Of a stretch of DNA of 14,615 nt, positions 14,099 through 14,615 are shown one piece after another. A model generated the notes under the pieces. That model ran no database searches. It saw only the letters and a program-made list of their open reading frames with translations, and was not told where the DNA came from. The stretch is from Bacillota bacterium (GTDB lineage: Bacteria; Bacillota; Clostridia; Acetivibrionales; DSM-1351): the NCBI GenBank assembly GCA_023433945.1, contig JAEYTP010000049.1, positions 1 through 14,615 of the forward strand, given 5' to 3'. Both the position numbers and the translations under genes were made by a program. Within the stretch, counting starts at the first letter, position 1. Every line of letters starts with the position of its first letter.

Positions 14099-14615
14099 AT
14101 GAGTAAAGAGTCTTCAGGAAGCACTATCAATAGTGTTTCTCCAATATCAAATGCACTGATTAACTTGATGTTTATTATATTTTCACTGGCATGTATTGTT
14201 CCATTGTTTCTTGTATTAGGTATATCCTTCTCATCTGAACAATCTGTATTATTGCAGGGCTATAAATTCATCCCTGATGAATTTGGAGTAGGTGGATATG
14301 ACTACATTCTCAAGCAGGGAACGGTAATATTTAAAGCATATGGTGTTTCATTAGGCGTAACAATAATAGGAACCCTGCTCAGCATAATAATCATAGCAAT
14401 GTATTCTTATGCAATTTCTCGTAAGGATTTTAAATATAGAACACAGTTTACCTTTTTAGTGTTCTTTACAATGGTATTCAATGGAGGCCTTGTTCCTTGG
14501 TATATAGTATATGTTAAATTAGTGGGTGTTCAAAACTCATACTGGGCGTACATTATACCACCACTAGTAAATGCATGGTACGTAATGATTATGAGAACCT
14601 TCTATCAGACAAATG
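14099..14615 (+). CDS. LplC/YtcP-type ABC transporter permease (partial, cut by window end)
   Basis: This is the second membrane subunit of the same carbohydrate importer. Only the first 172 residues are in the window, beginning MSKESSGSTINSV. The first helix lies near 19-42 and is followed by the family pattern LVLGISFSSEQSVL. Further on are SYAISRKDFKYR (about 126-137), the NGGLVPWYI block that is characteristic of LplC/YtcP proteins, and helices up to NAWYVMIMRTFY at the edge. The EAA loop would come next, outside the window. GGGAGG (14084-14089) lies 9 nt before the ATG. The full family length is near 290-300 residues. A solute-binding protein gene often follows in this type of operon. 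Confidence 0.93.
   Translation, partial: MSKESSGSTINSVSPISNALINLMFIIFSLACIVPLFLVLGISFSSEQSVLLQGYKFIPDEFGVGGYDYILKQGTVIFKAYGVSLGVTIIGTLLSIIIIAMYSYAISRKDFKYRTQFTFLVFFTMVFNGGLVPWYIVYVKLVGVQNSYWAYIIPPLVNAWYVMIMRTFYQTN

Overview
The window looks like chromosomal DNA from a low-GC, Gram-positive anaerobe of the Clostridia. It is AT-rich, has strong Shine-Dalgarno (SD) sites, a Bacillus-type LexA box and a ClpE-type chaperone. The YesM/YesN plus LplB/LplC gene set is typical of saccharolytic or cellulolytic clostridia such as Ruminiclostridium. The genus is an inference from gene content; no marker gene in the window settles it. All eight genes lie on the + strand.

Left edge (1-346): a complete TPP riboswitch with its own promoter is transcribed on the minus strand and leads out of the window, so a thiamine gene probably lies to the left. 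Divergently, uvrA (347-3178) has a promoter whose -35 box overlaps a LexA box. The uvrA stop codon sits inside the first unit of an array of nine short repeats with a 20-21 bp period (about 3171-3357). A hairpin terminator follows at 3417-3456.

Phosphate module (3477-5334): a promoter preceded by Pho-box-like 11-bp repeats drives a PhoU-like DUF47 gene that overlaps a PiT-family phosphate transporter gene by 8 nt. A long hairpin terminator closes the operon.

Proteostasis (5335-7901): a monocistronic clpE-like gene encodes a Clp ATPase with an N-terminal four-cysteine zinc finger in place of the usual Clp N domain. Two perfect palindromes lie at its putative promoter, no CtsR box is seen, and a strong terminator follows.

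Sugar sensing and uptake (7903-14615): a good sigma-A promoter precedes a lipoprotein solute-binding protein gene, then a YesM-like sensor histidine kinase and a YesN-like AraC-type response regulator (kinase and regulator genes overlap by 23 nt). After a 252-bp regulatory gap come two LplB/LplC-type permease genes, the second cut by the window end. The order suggests a three-component sensory system (binding protein, kinase, regulator) that controls the adjacent ABC importer. The importer's own binding protein and any catabolic enzymes would lie beyond the right edge. No ATPase subunit is present, as is usual for this permease family.

The least explained element is the repeat array after uvrA. 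Several of its units read as an SD-like GGAG, five bases, then ATG-ACA-TAA.
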